A DNA stretch of 64,000 bases, taken from contig NZ_VBSL01000003.1 in the NCBI RefSeq assembly GCF_006149005.1, forward strand, positions 496,001 to 560,000. Direction: 5' to 3'. The notes under the pieces were generated by a model that was not told the DNA's origin, did not search any database, and worked only from the letters and a program-made list of their open reading frames with translations. The translations under genes were made by a program, and so were the position numbers. Positions 43,822-52,254 of the stretch are shown piece by piece. The number at the start of each line of letters is the position of its first letter. Position 1 is the first letter of the stretch. The stretch is from Larkinella sp. C7 (lineage in GTDB: Bacteria; Bacteroidota; Bacteroidia; Cytophagales; Spirosomataceae).

Positions 43822-44865
43822 TCAAAGAATCAACATCGCGTCGCCGTAGCTGAAGAATTTATATTTCTCCTGGATGGCTACATCGTAGGCTTGTTTAATC
43901 AGATCATATCCGCCAAAAGCGCTGGTCATCATGATCAGAATGGATTCCGGCAGATGAAAATTGGTCAGCAGGGCATTGGCGATTTTGAAATCGTAGGGCG
44001 GAAAAATGAACCGGTCTGTCCAGCCTTCGACCGATTTCAGCCGACCGTTGGCCGACACCGACGACTCGATGGCTTTCAATGAGGTGGTTCCGACGGCGCA
44101 GACGCGCCGGTTGTTGTCCAGTGCCGTGTTGACGATGCTCGCAGCCGAATCCGTAATCGCGTAGTTCTCGGAGTCGGTTTTGTGTTTCGTCAGATCTTCC
44201 ACGTCGACCGTCCGGAAGGTTCCCAGGCCCACGTGCAGCGTAATCGGTGCGAAGTGGATGCCTTTGATTTCCATCCGTTTCATGATGGTTTTCGTGAAGT
44301 GCAAACCGGCCGTCGGAGCGGCCACGGCGCCCACATGCTGGGCGAAAATCGTCTGGTACCGGTCGCGGTCGGAGTCTTCGGTTTTGCGTTTGATTTCGCG
44401 GGGCAACGGTGTTTCGCCCAGTTCATCAATGGCTTTCATGAATTCTTCGTGCGAGCCTTCAAACAGAAACCGGATGGTTCGGCCACGGGAAGTCGTGTTG
44501 TCGATTACTTCCGCCACCAGGTCACTATCACCGAAATATAATTTGTTCCCTACCCGGATTTTCCGGGCCGGATCCACCAGAACGTCCCACAACCGCATTT
44601 CACGGTTCAATTCGCGCAGCAGAAAAACTTCAATTTTAGCACCGGTTTTTTCTTTATTACCGTAAAGCCGTGCGGGGAACACCTTGGTGTTGTTGATCAC
44701 CATCACATCTCCGTCTCCAAAATAGGACAGGATGTCGGAGAACTGTTTGTGTTCAATGGTTTTCGTTTTACGGTCAACAACCATCAGCCGCGCTTCCCCA
44801 CGTTCGGGCGGATACAAGGCAACAAGACTTTGGGGTAAGTCAAACCTAAATTCGGACAGCTTCAT
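43822..44865 (-). CDS. queA: S-adenosylmethionine:tRNA ribosyltransferase-isomerase QueA
   Basis: A 347-residue QueA that transfers and rearranges the ribose of SAM onto preQ1 at tRNA position 34, giving epoxyqueuosine. Canonical marks are [20 protein letters not shown] at the start, [88 protein letters not shown] and [16 protein letters not shown]. The full-length protein is complete. An upstream TAATTTTG (44901-44908, minus strand) fits the -7 promoter element. It heads a minus-strand run with ispD and meaB. Confidence 0.97.
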   Translation of the reverse strand: MKLSEFRFDLPQSLVALYPPERGEARLMVVDRKTKTIEHKQFSDILSYFGDGDVMVINNTKVFPARLYGNKEKTGAKIEVFLLRELNREMRLWDVLVDPARKIRVGNKLYFGDSDLVAEVIDNTTSRGRTIRFLFEGSHEEFMKAIDELGETPLPREIKRKTEDSDRDRYQTIFAQHVGAVAAPTAGLHFTKTIMKRMEIKGIHFAPITLHVGLGTFRTVDVEDLTKHKTDSENYAITDSAASIVNTALDNNRRVCAVGTTSLKAIESSVSANGRLKSVEGWTDRFIFPPYDFKIANALLTNFHLPESILIMMTSAFGGYDLIKQAYDVAIQEKYKFFSYGDAMLIL

Positions 44866-44900
44866 ACGGTCAAGAAAAGAGCATCTCTCTCAAAAGAGCG

Positions 44901-44908
44901 CAAAATTA
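44901..44908 (-). promoter_or_regulatory. Possible -7 element of queA
   Basis: TAATTTTG on the minus strand matches TAnnTTTG and lies 36 nt before the queA start. No TTTG is found at the expected -33 spacing, so the promoter call is tentative. Confidence 0.4.
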
Positions 44909-45052
44909 GCAAAAAACAGTTAGCAGTTGACGATGAGCCCGTTGCGATTGCTCTCTATTTTTAAAAAAATATGATAAATGCCGCCGGGTCGTCAGCAAAT
45001 ATACGTTGCGCGGGGGGGCGATTGCAAGTATATCGTGTAAACGGCTTCCTGT

Positions 45053-45424
45053 CTACTGCCCGTTTGACCCCAGTCCGACCCCATGAATGGGCTTTACGGA
45101 GCCTTCCAGATTGGTTTCCGGCCGCTCGGTAAGCGAAAATTTTTGCATCAACTCGGGCGTCACCTCGTTGGAATAAGTGCCTTGGGGCGACACAAAAACG
45201 CCTTTCATACCGTTGGCCGTCGAAATGGCGTACAGGGTCATTTCATCGCCGGGATCGGAGGTGCCTTCAAAACGGTGAAATTCATCGACGGTAATTTCGT
45301 CGCTTTTTATTTTTAAGCCAGAACCACTTTCTTCCAGATAATCGCGTTTTGGCTCAAAATCGTGCGTGTAGCCGCGCTCGCGCAGACTTTCCATCGCTTC
45401 CGTCAGGGTTTCAAAATGATGCAT
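45053..45424 (-). CDS. Conserved hypothetical protein (family often labelled PRPP synthetase-like)
   Basis: A 123-residue soluble protein, starting MHHFETLTEAMESLRERGYT. The pattern of YTHDFEPKRDYLEE, KIKSDEITVDEFHRFEGTSD and PGDEMTLYAISTANGMKGVF followed by GTYSNEVTPELMQKF matches a small Bacteroidota family that databases often call phosphoribosylpyrophosphate synthetase; nothing in it resembles the PRPP synthase active site, so that label is probably an artefact. It is a small alpha/beta protein without signal peptide. The gene stands alone, with a 187-bp gap before it. Function unknown. Confidence 0.85.
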   Translation of the reverse strand: MHHFETLTEAMESLRERGYTHDFEPKRDYLEESGSGLKIKSDEITVDEFHRFEGTSDPGDEMTLYAISTANGMKGVFVSPQGTYSNEVTPELMQKFSLTERPETNLEGSVKPIHGVGLGSNGQ

Positions 45425-45493
45425 GGTGTTTCTCGTTATTTGATACCTAAGAAACCCGGAAGCGCGGAAGATGTTTTTTAAATGATGAATTAT

Positions 45494-45551
45494 GAATGAT
45501 GAACGATGGATTGTGTGCTTCCGCCAGTCTGTCGTTCATCATTCATCATTC
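45494..45551. terminator. Hairpin, AATGATGAA family
   Basis: GAATGATGAACGA (45494-45506) pairs perfectly with TCGTTCATCATTC (45532-45544), and further AATGATGAAT words on the left and ATCATTC on the right extend it. It follows the stop codon of the DUF1080 gene and precedes the small hypothetical gene on the minus strand. Confidence 0.7.
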
Positions 45552-45554
45552 TTT

Positions 45555-46223
45555 TTAGTCCGGCAACACTTTTACCATAATATCCTTGTAATAGACCTTG
45601 CTCTTGGGATCGTGGGCCTGCAGGGCGAAGGTGCCGCTGCCGATTTTGCGGTCGGCCATGTCTTTGGGACGGTCGACGCCTTCCGGTTCGGTGTATTCGT
45701 TGACCACCTTGTCGTTGATTTTGATGGTCACTTTTTTACCCTGAACCATGATTTCTTCGGTATACCACTCATTGTCTTTGACATACGTCTCTTTCACATC
45801 CTGAATGGCATACAGGCTGGCGGTCCGGCGCCAGTCGGTGTGTGAATTGTTTACCTGCACCTCGAATCCTTTTTTAGGCCAGCTTTCTTCCTGATACTGC
45901 GTATGGAAATACATCCCGGAATTGGAACCGGGCAGGGTCATCACCTTCGCCTTGAACTGGAAATTTTTGAAGTTGTGATCGTTCACCGGCCCCATGTAGA
46001 AAAGGTGTCCAACGGGACCATTCACGGCAATGGCTCCATCCTCGATTTTGAAGGAATCGGCATTTTTGCCCACTTTCCAGCCGTCGAACGTTTTTCCATC
46101 GAAAAGGCTGACCCAGCCTTTCTCGGCTTTCGGCGATGAGGCCGATTTGGACGCGGTCATGGATGATTTTGAGCAGGCTCCCAACAGAAGCACTGCACTG
46201 CAAAATACCAAAAGGTTTTTCAT
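45555..46223 (-). CDS. DUF1080 / 3-keto-disaccharide hydrolase-like lipoprotein
   Basis: A 222-residue lipoprotein with signal MKNLLVFCSAVLLLGAC (lipobox Cys17). The concanavalin-like jelly roll (about 35-222) shows the family opening GWVSLFDGKTFDGWKVG, FKIEDGAIAVNG, NFQFKAKVMTLPGSNSGMYF, the conserved GFEVQVNNSH, NEWYTEEIMVQGKKVTIKIN and IGSGTFALQAHDPKSKVYYK near the end. Family members hydrolyse 3-keto-glycosides or bind glycans at the cell surface. The sequence supports fold and location; the substrate is inferred only. It lies downstream of the biotin carboxylase gene across a long hairpin. Confidence 0.88.
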   Translation of the reverse strand: MKNLLVFCSAVLLLGACSKSSMTASKSASSPKAEKGWVSLFDGKTFDGWKVGKNADSFKIEDGAIAVNGPVGHLFYMGPVNDHNFKNFQFKAKVMTLPGSNSGMYFHTQYQEESWPKKGFEVQVNNSHTDWRRTASLYAIQDVKETYVKDNEWYTEEIMVQGKKVTIKINDKVVNEYTEPEGVDRPKDMADRKIGSGTFALQAHDPKSKVYYKDIMVKVLPD

Positions 46224-46353
46224 AGGGTTTATTGGAAAAAGAATTAGTTTTCTGCGCTAAGTTACACAACCGTTGTAATTACTTCATTTCCTGTCCGGCG
46301 ATTGTTCGGATTTTTTAGAAACAGAAGAGGAAATGAAAAGAATTTTAAATGTA

Positions 46354-46424
46354 AAATGATGAATGTTAAATGTAAAAATAGCTAAGCGCTCTCGAAATAC
46401 TTTTACATTTAACATTCATCATTT
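46354..46424. terminator. Perfect 24-bp hairpin, AATGATGAA family
   Basis: The 24-bp arm at 46354-46377 (AAATGATGAATGTTAAATGT and four more bases) is exactly complemented at 46401-46424, with a 23-nt loop. It lies between the biotin carboxylase stop codon and the DUF1080 start, both minus strand, and would stop or slow transcription into the latter. Confidence 0.75.
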
Positions 46425-46450
46425 AACATTTGAAATTTCCGAAGTCTGGT

Positions 46451-47950
46451 CTATCTCAACCGACGTTCCTTCCACTGACTTCGTTTCGGCTCGGTGACAG
46501 CAACCTCCGGGGCGGTTTTCGGCTGGCGGTTCTGAAACAGCCAGGCCGCCAAAACCCCCGCCAGTTGGGTTTCTTCCAGACTGGTTTCGGGCGTCAGTTT
46601 ATCGGGCGTAAAATAATGGTTGACAAAATGGGTGTCGAACTGCCCCGACCGGAAGGCGTCGTGCTGCATCACAAACCGGCAAAACGGCAGCGTCGTTTGC
46701 ACACCCGTAATGCGGTATTCGTCGATGGCGCGGATCATTTTCTCGATGGCTTCGGCGCGGGTGGCGCCCGTTGTCACCAGTTTGGCAATCATGGGGTCAT
46801 AATAAATCGGAATGGCCATGCCCTGTTCGAAACCGTCGTCGACCCGAACGCCGTTGCCTTGGGGGCGCACGTAGGTTTCCAGCGTTCCGACATCGGGCAG
46901 AAAGTTGTTGGCCGGATCTTCGGCATACACGCGGATTTCGATGGCGTGACCGTTGATTTTTAAATCTTCCTGCTTGATTTCCAACGGTTTACCTTCGGCA
47001 ATGTAAATCATCTGTTTCACCAGATCGATGCCCGTAATCTGTTCCGTCACGGGGTGTTCGACCTGAAGCCGGGTGTTCATTTCCAGAAAATAGAAATTCA
47101 GTTGGTCGTCGACGATAAATTCCACCGTTCCGGCCCCGTAATAGCCACAGGCCCGCGCCACTTCGACCGCGCAACGCCCCATCTCGGCCCGAATGGCCGG
47201 TATCAACACCGACGATGGTGCTTCTTCCACCACTTTCTGGTGACGACGCTGAACCGAACATTCGCGCTCGAAGAGGTGAATGATGTTGCCGTGTTGATCG
47301 CCCAGCACCTGAATTTCCACGTGCCGGGGTGACGTAACGTATTTTTCGATAAAAACCGACCCGTCGCCAAAGGCCGATGTGGCTTCGCTGACGGCGCGGT
47401 TCATGCCTTCGTCAAACTCTTCATCATTTTCCACGATCCGCATTCCTTTGCCTCCTCCGCCCGCACTGGCTTTGATCAGAATCGGATAACCGATCCGGGC
47501 GGCCGTTTTCCGGGCGTCGTCGCGATCCGTGATGGCTTCGGGCGTGCCCGGAACCATCGGGATATTATAGTAAGCTACGGCGGCTTTGGCCGCCAGCTTA
47601 CTGCCCATCACTTCGATGGATTCCGGTGAGGGCCCGACAAAGATCAGCCCGGCGTTGCGGACGGCGCGTGCAAAACCGGCGTTCTCCGACAAAAAACCGT
47701 AGCCCGGGTGAATGGCATCCGCGCCGGTCTGTCGGCAGGCTTCAATGATGGCATCGGCCCGCAGATACGACTCGGAGGAGGGGGGCGGCCCCACACACAC
47801 GGCTTCGTCGGCATACCGGACATGGAGCGACTGGCGGTCGGCTTCGCTGTAGATGGCTACGGTTCGAATGCCCATTTCGCGGGCGGTTCGCATGATTCGC
47901 AGGGCAATTTCACCGCGGTTGGCGACGAGTAATTTCTGAATTTTAGCCAT
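46451..47950 (-). CDS. accC: Biotin carboxylase subunit (acetyl- or propionyl-CoA carboxylase)
   Basis: A 499-residue ATP-grasp biotin carboxylase. The start MAKIQKLLVANRGEIALRIM (ATG complement 47948-47950) is preferred over an ATG seven codons upstream. Marks include IHPGYGFLSENAGFARAV, the ATP-binding loop SAGGGGKGMRIV, EKYVTSPRHVEIQVLGD, the ECSVQRRHQKVVEE block, VEFIVDDQLNFYFLEMNTRL and the ending with RQPKTAPEVAVTEPKRSQ. The protein is about 50 residues longer than typical AccC. No biotin carrier or carboxyltransferase gene is adjacent, so it probably works with a subunit encoded elsewhere; a role with propionyl-CoA is possible given the nearby meaB, but is a guess. Confidence 0.93.
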   Translation of the reverse strand: MAKIQKLLVANRGEIALRIMRTAREMGIRTVAIYSEADRQSLHVRYADEAVCVGPPPSSESYLRADAIIEACRQTGADAIHPGYGFLSENAGFARAVRNAGLIFVGPSPESIEVMGSKLAAKAAVAYYNIPMVPGTPEAITDRDDARKTAARIGYPILIKASAGGGGKGMRIVENDEEFDEGMNRAVSEATSAFGDGSVFIEKYVTSPRHVEIQVLGDQHGNIIHLFERECSVQRRHQKVVEEAPSSVLIPAIRAEMGRCAVEVARACGYYGAGTVEFIVDDQLNFYFLEMNTRLQVEHPVTEQITGIDLVKQMIYIAEGKPLEIKQEDLKINGHAIEIRVYAEDPANNFLPDVGTLETYVRPQGNGVRVDDGFEQGMAIPIYYDPMIAKLVTTGATRAEAIEKMIRAIDEYRITGVQTTLPFCRFVMQHDAFRSGQFDTHFVNHYFTPDKLTPETSLEETQLAGVLAAWLFQNRQPKTAPEVAVTEPKRSQWKERRLR

Positions 47951-48094
47951 TGAATGTGAATCGTTGGTCATTCGGATTTCGGTGGCAGAAGGGCCTTGTT
48001 GCAGCAGATAACCGAACAGGAATGCCCCTGCAAAAATATACTTCTCGCTGCCTGCTCCTAATTTCCGACGGTAATTTCTAAAACCAACCCCCGC

Positions 48095-48125
48095 TTTGTG
48101 GTTGACAGATTTTAATTTACTTTTG
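48095..48125 (+). promoter_or_regulatory. Strong Bacteroidota promoter of the PLP aminotransferase gene
   Basis: TTTG (48095-48098), a 19-nt spacer and TACTTTTG (48118-48125) match the Bacteroidota -33 TTTG / -7 TAnnTTTG pattern exactly. The GTG start lies 50 nt downstream. Confidence 0.8.
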
Positions 48126-48175
48126 TACTAATGTGGTTAACAAACTCATTATAAACCGGTAAATAGCGCAATAAA

Positions 48176-49486
48176 GTGGATTTATTTGAGAAATTACGCA
48201 CCAACCTCGGACCCATCGGTTCGTCATCGCGGGAGTATAACGCGCACCATTATTTTGCATTTCCCAAGCTGGAAGGCGAGTTAGGGCCGCACATGGTGTT
48301 TCGGGGGAGGAAGATGCTCAATTGGAGTTTGAATAATTATTTGGGTCTGGCCAACCATCCCGAAGTCCGGAAAATCGATGCGGAAGCGGCTAAGGATTGG
48401 GGTCTTGCGTACCCGATGGGTGCCCGGATGATGTCGGGTAATTCGGATCTGCACGAAGAACTGGAGAAACAATTGGCGGAGTTTGTCGGCAAGGAAGACT
48501 CTTTCCTGCTCAATTATGGCTACCAGGGGGTGATGTCGGCCATCGAAGCCGTGGTCGATTACCGGGATGTGATCGTCTATGACGCCGAATGTCACGCGTG
48601 TCTGATCGATGGTATTCGGTTACATAAGGCCAAGATGGGCGAATACTACAAGTTCAATCACAACGATATCGATAGTCTGGAGAAAAACCTGCAACGGGCC
48701 ACCAAAAAAGCCGCTGAAAAAGGGGGCGGTATTCTGGTCATTACCGAAGGCGTATTCGGCATGTCGGGTAAAGTCGGCATTCTGAAAGAAATCGTGGCTC
48801 TCAAGGAAAAATATGATTTTAAATTGCTGGTCGACGACGCCCACGGTTTCGGAACCATGGGGCCGACGGGGGCTGGTGTGGGTGAGTTGCAGGGGTGTCA
48901 GGATGGCATCGACCTGTATTTCTCGACCTTCGCCAAGTCGATGGCGGCCATTGGCGCGTTCATTGCCGGTGACCACGATATCATTATGTACCTGAAGTAT
49001 AACATGCGTTCCCAAACGTATGCCAAAGCTTTGCCGATGCCCTACGTCGTTGGGGCCATGAAGCGGCTCGAACTCATCAAAACCCAACCGGAACTCCGCG
49101 AAAAACTGTGGCAGAACGTACGGGCGATGCAGGACGGTCTGCGGGCGCGCGGGCTCAACATCGGGGATACGACCTCGCCGGTGACGCCGGTTTTCCTGCA
49201 CAGCGAAGGCGGTGTTCAGGAAGCGGGGGTGCTGGTTCGTGACCTGCGCGAAAACATGGGCGTCTTCTGTTCCATTGTTGTCTATCCGGTGGTTCCAAAG
49301 GGCGTGATCATGTTGCGGATCATTCCAACAGCCGCCCACTCGCTCGAAGATGTTGAGTACACGCTGAAAGCCTTCAGTGAAGTGTCCGAAAAACTAAACC
49401 GGGGATTTTATCGTGAAAATGCCCATCAGGTCCTGATTGATTCTGCCCTGGTGCCCTCAGAAGTGGCAAAAACGGTGGCAGAATGA
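48176..49486 (+). CDS. Serine palmitoyltransferase-type alpha-oxoamine synthase
   Basis: A 436-residue PLP enzyme of the alpha-oxoamine synthase group, starting at a GTG (MDLFEKLRTNLGPIGSSSRE when initiated with Met); no in-frame ATG lies nearer. Residues include WSLNNYLGLANHPEVRK, GARMMSGNSDLHEELE, the PLP-stacking His140 in YDAECHACLIDG, VDDAHGFGTMGPTGAGVGEL with Asp220/Asp221 and His223, and the Schiff-base Lys254 in YFSTFAKSMAAIGAF. The closest group is serine palmitoyltransferase, which condenses an acyl-CoA or acyl-ACP with serine to begin sphingolipid synthesis; glycine C-acetyltransferase is the alternative. Sphingolipids are common in Bacteroidota, which favours the first. A clear promoter lies 50 nt upstream. 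Confidence 0.85.
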   Translation: MDLFEKLRTNLGPIGSSSREYNAHHYFAFPKLEGELGPHMVFRGRKMLNWSLNNYLGLANHPEVRKIDAEAAKDWGLAYPMGARMMSGNSDLHEELEKQLAEFVGKEDSFLLNYGYQGVMSAIEAVVDYRDVIVYDAECHACLIDGIRLHKAKMGEYYKFNHNDIDSLEKNLQRATKKAAEKGGGILVITEGVFGMSGKVGILKEIVALKEKYDFKLLVDDAHGFGTMGPTGAGVGELQGCQDGIDLYFSTFAKSMAAIGAFIAGDHDIIMYLKYNMRSQTYAKALPMPYVVGAMKRLELIKTQPELREKLWQNVRAMQDGLRARGLNIGDTTSPVTPVFLHSEGGVQEAGVLVRDLRENMGVFCSIVVYPVVPKGVIMLRIIPTAAHSLEDVEYTLKAFSEVSEKLNRGFYRENAHQVLIDSALVPSEVAKTVAE

Positions 49487-49546
49487 CCGTTTAGTAAGGA
49501 AACGTGCTTTATTTGGATTTTTCCAACGTTTTTTTTGACGGTTTTC

Positions 49547-49576
49547 TTGCGCTGAATCATAGAATGCGTATATTTC
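49547..49576 (+). promoter_or_regulatory. Promoter of the histone-like gene
   Basis: TTG (49547-49549), a 19-nt spacer and TATATTTC (49569-49576) fit the Bacteroidota promoter pattern with one mismatch at the last base of the -7 element. It precedes the small basic-acidic gene at 49645 by about 70 nt. Confidence 0.5.
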
Positions 49577-49644
49577 GTCAAAAACGCGGTTTTTGAGCGT
49601 TTTAGGGCATTTTTCACAACTATTTAACCCCCATACGAACTGTT

Positions 49645-49824
49645 ATGGCACGTTTCGATGAAATAAAAAATCTGGTCATGTCTTTGGAAGGCGATTTCGA
49701 GAAATTCTACGAAAAAGGCAATCAGGCTGCCGGTACCCGCGTACGGAAAGGCATGCAGGATCTGAAGACACTGGCTCAGGAGATTCGCTCTGAAGTGCAA
49801 GGTCAGAAAAATGCAAAAGAGTAA
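49645..49824 (+). CDS. Histone H1-like small DNA-associated protein
   Basis: A 59-residue protein not listed among the longer frames. It reads MARFDEIKNLVMSLEGDFEK, then FYEKGNQAAGTRVRKGMQDL and KTLAQEIRSEVQGQKNAKE. This matches the Hc1/histone-H1-like family of Bacteroidota, in which the conserved GTRVRKGMQDLK segment recurs. The protein is helical with a basic patch (TRVRKG, KTLAQEIR). It is thought to bind DNA and help compact the nucleoid, a role inferred from family naming. It has its own promoter and terminator, so it is likely strongly expressed as a single gene. Confidence 0.88.
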   Translation: MARFDEIKNLVMSLEGDFEKFYEKGNQAAGTRVRKGMQDLKTLAQEIRSEVQGQKNAKE

Positions 49825-49840
49825 ACAACAACTTACTCCA

Positions 49841-49883
49841 AACCAAACAAGCCCGGCGATTCGTCGGGCTTGTTTGGTTTTTG
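49841..49883 (+). terminator. Intrinsic terminator after the histone-like gene
   Basis: AACCAAACAAGCCCGGCG is followed after ATTC by its complement GTCGGGCTTGTTTGGTT and then TTT, a GC-stem with a U-run. It lies 17 nt after the stop codon at 49822-49824 and can serve the convergent gene on the other strand through the A-rich left arm. Confidence 0.85.
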
Positions 49884-49903
49884 GAGAGGAATGAATCCGG
49901 CAT

Positions 49904-50311
49904 TCAGGACTTCTTATACATCAAGGTCGCCACGCCCCGCGTCGTTAGCTTGCCGGTTTGGGCATCTTTAATGTCGGTCGATACTTCCGCGATGTGTTTG
50001 TCCGGATTGGTGGAAACCACCGTAAAAACCGCTTCATAGTCTGTATCGACAAACATGGGGCGCAGAAAGTCCAGTGTTTGTTTCAAATACACCGAACCAT
50101 GTCCGGGAAATTGCGTTCCCAGGATTTTGGTGAACACGCTGGCACCCAGCATGCCGTGAATAATGGGTCGTTTGAAGGGTGTCTGGCTGGCAAACTCCGC
50201 ATCGAGGTGCAATGGGTTATCGTCGCCGGTAACGCGCGCAAACGCTTCGACGTCGGCTTGCGAAAAGCGGAAGGCATGCCGGTGAACGGCGTTTAATTCA
50301 AAAGGAGTCAT
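49904..50311 (-). CDS. MaoC-family (R)-specific enoyl-CoA hydratase
   Basis: A 135-residue single hot-dog-fold dehydratase. The catalytic motif reads FARVTGDDNPLHLDAEFASQ with the Asp and His that hydrate (R)-3-hydroxyacyl-CoA, followed by RPIIHGMLGASVFTKIL. The remaining strands contain SVYLKQTLDFLRPMFVDTD and KLTTRGVATLMYKKS. Length and motif match PhaJ-type enzymes that link beta-oxidation intermediates to other pathways. It begins 16 nt downstream of the NTF2-like gene's end on the same strand, so both may be one transcript. Confidence 0.92.
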   Translation of the reverse strand: MTPFELNAVHRHAFRFSQADVEAFARVTGDDNPLHLDAEFASQTPFKRPIIHGMLGASVFTKILGTQFPGHGSVYLKQTLDFLRPMFVDTDYEAVFTVVSTNPDKHIAEVSTDIKDAQTGKLTTRGVATLMYKKS

Positions 50312-50327
50312 AAAAACGAAAACGTGA

Positions 50328-50759
50328 TTAGCTGGAATGGTCGCTGACGATCACCCATTGTCCCTTAATTTTTCGCCAAAGTAACGTAAAATGTCCTTCC
50401 GCATCGCCGACTTTCGGGCGGGTCAGGTGAAATTTCCCGATTACGTAGGCCACATTGCTGGCCTGGAACTCCAGTTTCAGAATGGTAAACTTCAGCGTTC
50501 CCATGGCCGCCCGGTCCGGATACCGGCGTTTGTAATTGCTCAGCGTAGCCTCGTAGCCGTACGTAATGCCCACTTTGCCAATAAATGTCAGCGAGTCCGA
50601 TTTCCAGTAGCCGTTCATGAAAGCCGTGGTATTACCGGCATTCCAGTCGGCGGTTTGGCGATCCAGAATAGCCAGAATCGCTTTGCGGTCGGCGGGCGTC
50701 TGGGCCTGAGAACCGGTGATGACGAACAAAAAAAGAAAGAAGCCGACTAGTTTTTTCAT
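50328..50759 (-). CDS. Secreted NTF2-like (DUF4440/SnoaL) protein
   Basis: A 143-residue protein with a Sec signal (MKKLVGFFLFLFVITGSQA) followed by QTPADRKAILAILDRQTADW, the opening of DUF4440. NTF2-fold marks include DWNAGNTTAFMNGYWKSDSL, ATLSNYKRRYPDRAAMG and the pocket-forming end SEGHFTLLWRKIKGQWVIVSDHSS (with a short overlap of my excerpt). Small periplasmic NTF2 domains bind varied ligands; none is indicated here. It lies 16 nt upstream of the MaoC gene on the same strand. Confidence 0.85.
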   Translation of the reverse strand: MKKLVGFFLFLFVITGSQAQTPADRKAILAILDRQTADWNAGNTTAFMNGYWKSDSLTFIGKVGITYGYEATLSNYKRRYPDRAAMGTLKFTILKLEFQASNVAYVIGKFHLTRPKVGDAEGHFTLLWRKIKGQWVIVSDHSS

Positions 50760-50800
50760 TTTATCCCGTACTTTGATGAACTATAATTTCCCCAATACTA

Positions 50801-50914
50801 ATGAATAAAATTCGCAAATTTTACGAGGAATATAAGCCCTACATCTTTTCGGATGGCTGGTATTATATTTTTATCATCGTGTTCATCCTGATCCTGTTTA
50901 TTTTCTTTTCCTGA
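50801..50914 (+). CDS. Small single-span membrane protein (37 aa)
   Basis: A 37-residue protein, MNKIRKFYEEYKPYIFSDGW followed by a hydrophobic segment YYIFIIVFILILFIFFS, which forms one membrane span with a basic/acidic N-terminal tail. The stop codon lies 2 nt before the GTG start of the lipid kinase gene, so translation is probably coupled. The composition and position make it a real gene rather than noise. It may be a membrane anchor or regulator of the kinase; that is inference. Confidence 0.75.
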   Translation: MNKIRKFYEEYKPYIFSDGWYYIFIIVFILILFIFFS

Positions 50915-50916
50915 CC

Positions 50917-51792
50917 GTGGCGCAAACAACTTTGCTGGCGATTGTCAATCCCCTGTCGGGGACGGCTTCGGTACATAAAAAGCAGCAATGGATTGAATTT
51001 CTGTTGAAAATAGCCGTCAATGCTGGTTTTACACCCGAAGCACGTTTTACAACGCATCCTGGACACGCCACCGAATTGGCCACCGACGCCGTCCGGCAGG
51101 GCATCCGCCGGGTGGTGATCATCGGGGGCGATGGCACGATGAATGAAACCGCCCGCGCACTCTTGAACACGCAGACCGCCCTGGGCATCGTTCCGGTGGG
51201 TTCGGGAAACGGGCTGGCGCGGCATTTGAAGTTGCCGCTGAATCCGAAAAAAGCCATCGAACGGGCCATTCAGGGCCGCCCGGTGGTGATCGACAGCGGG
51301 CGGATCAATGAGCACGCTTTTTTTTGCACCACGGGAATAGGTTTCGATGCGTATGTGGCCCGGGAATTTGCCCGGCAGCCCATTCGGGGGTTGCCCACCT
51401 ACATCCGAACCACCTACCGGGCGTTCTGGAACTACCAGCCGGCGACTTATGAAATTGACGGGCAACCGCAGTCGCTCTTCTCCCTGACTGTGGCCAATGC
51501 CGGGCAGTTTGGCAACAATGCCTGGATTGCCCCCCAGGCCAACGTCGCTGACGGGTTGCTGGATGTCTGTCTGCTAAAACCGTTTCCCCGCAGCGCGGTG
51601 GGCCTGCTGGTATGGCGGCTATTTAACAAAAACCTCGACCAGTCGAACTACCTGACGTTGCGACCCGCCCGGTCGGTGGTGGTGAAAGGAACAGAGCCGC
51701 TGTTGATCCATGTCGACGGAGAACCGTTGCTGTTGGACACCGACACAGCAACGGTGCAGGTGGTGCCGTCGAGTTTGCTGGTGATACGGTAG
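50917..51792 (+). CDS. Diacylglycerol/lipid kinase family protein
   Basis: A 291-residue lipid kinase of the DAGK catalytic family, starting with GTG 2 nt after the small membrane gene. Marks are LAIVNPLSGTASVHKKQQWI, VVIIGGDGTMNETARALL (ATP-binding GGDGT), GIVPVGSGNGLARHL, and TTGIGFDAYVAREFA; the C-terminal sandwich includes LTVANAGQFGNNAWIAPQAN and the ending HVDGEPLLLDTDTATVQV. YegS-type enzymes phosphorylate membrane lipids such as diacylglycerol, or sphingoid/undecaprenol-like lipids. The substrate is not determined. No signal peptide; the protein would act at the inner membrane surface. Confidence 0.92.
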   Translation: MAQTTLLAIVNPLSGTASVHKKQQWIEFLLKIAVNAGFTPEARFTTHPGHATELATDAVRQGIRRVVIIGGDGTMNETARALLNTQTALGIVPVGSGNGLARHLKLPLNPKKAIERAIQGRPVVIDSGRINEHAFFCTTGIGFDAYVAREFARQPIRGLPTYIRTTYRAFWNYQPATYEIDGQPQSLFSLTVANAGQFGNNAWIAPQANVADGLLDVCLLKPFPRSAVGLLVWRLFNKNLDQSNYLTLRPARSVVVKGTEPLLIHVDGEPLLLDTDTATVQVVPSSLLVIR

Positions 51793-51813
51793 ACGGTTTC
51801 GTCCTCGCTTTTT

Positions 51814-51880
51814 GGTCGCATAGCGACCGAATGTTTGTAGAAAAATAGCTCTATTTCCTCTATCGGTCGCGTAGCGATCG
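51814..51880. repeat. REP-like pair of small hairpins
   Basis: GGTCGC-ATA-GCGACC (51814-51828) and CGGTCGC-GTA-GCGATCG (51864-51880) are similar small hairpins separated by an AT-rich stretch with AAATAGCTCTATTT. Paired short palindromes like these are characteristic of REP elements, which transposases of the RAYT type mobilise. No transposase is seen nearby. Confidence 0.6.
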
Positions 51881-51903
51881 AACTAAAAAGGATTAAAAAA
51901 ACG

Positions 51904-52251
51904 ATGAGTAAGAAAAATAACAACGATAAATCCCGCTTCGGAATCGTCTATTCGACGGACCCGAATTATGCGTACCAATCCGGCGCTTCCAACGCGAAAA
52001 CGCTGAAACCGGAACAGCAGAACCTAAAAATCTGGCTCGATCGCAAGGGGGGCGGGAAGGTCGTGACGGCCGTCCGGGACTTCATCGGCACCGACGCCGA
52101 CCTGACCGAAGTGGCCAAACAGCTAAAAACCGTATGCGGCTCCGGCGGCTCGGCCAAAGACGGCGAGATCCTGATTCAGGGCGATCACCGCGACAAAGTC
52201 CTGGCCTGGCTCACGGCAAAGGGGTATAAGGGGAAGAAAGCGGGGGGGTAA
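51904..52251 (+). CDS. yciH: SUI1/eIF1-like translation initiation factor (YciH)
   Basis: A 115-residue protein. After a flexible basic tail ([20 protein letters not shown]) comes the SUI1 fold: [20 protein letters not shown], then [20 protein letters not shown], the hallmark [18 protein letters not shown] and GYKGKKAGG. The family is the bacterial counterpart of eIF1, which improves start-codon fidelity at the ribosome. The gene stands alone between REP-like hairpins and a long convergent hairpin. Confidence 0.93.
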   Translation: MSKKNNNDKSRFGIVYSTDPNYAYQSGASNAKTLKPEQQNLKIWLDRKGGGKVVTAVRDFIGTDADLTEVAKQLKTVCGSGGSAKDGEILIQGDHRDKVLAWLTAKGYKGKKAGG

Positions 52252-52254
52252 AAG

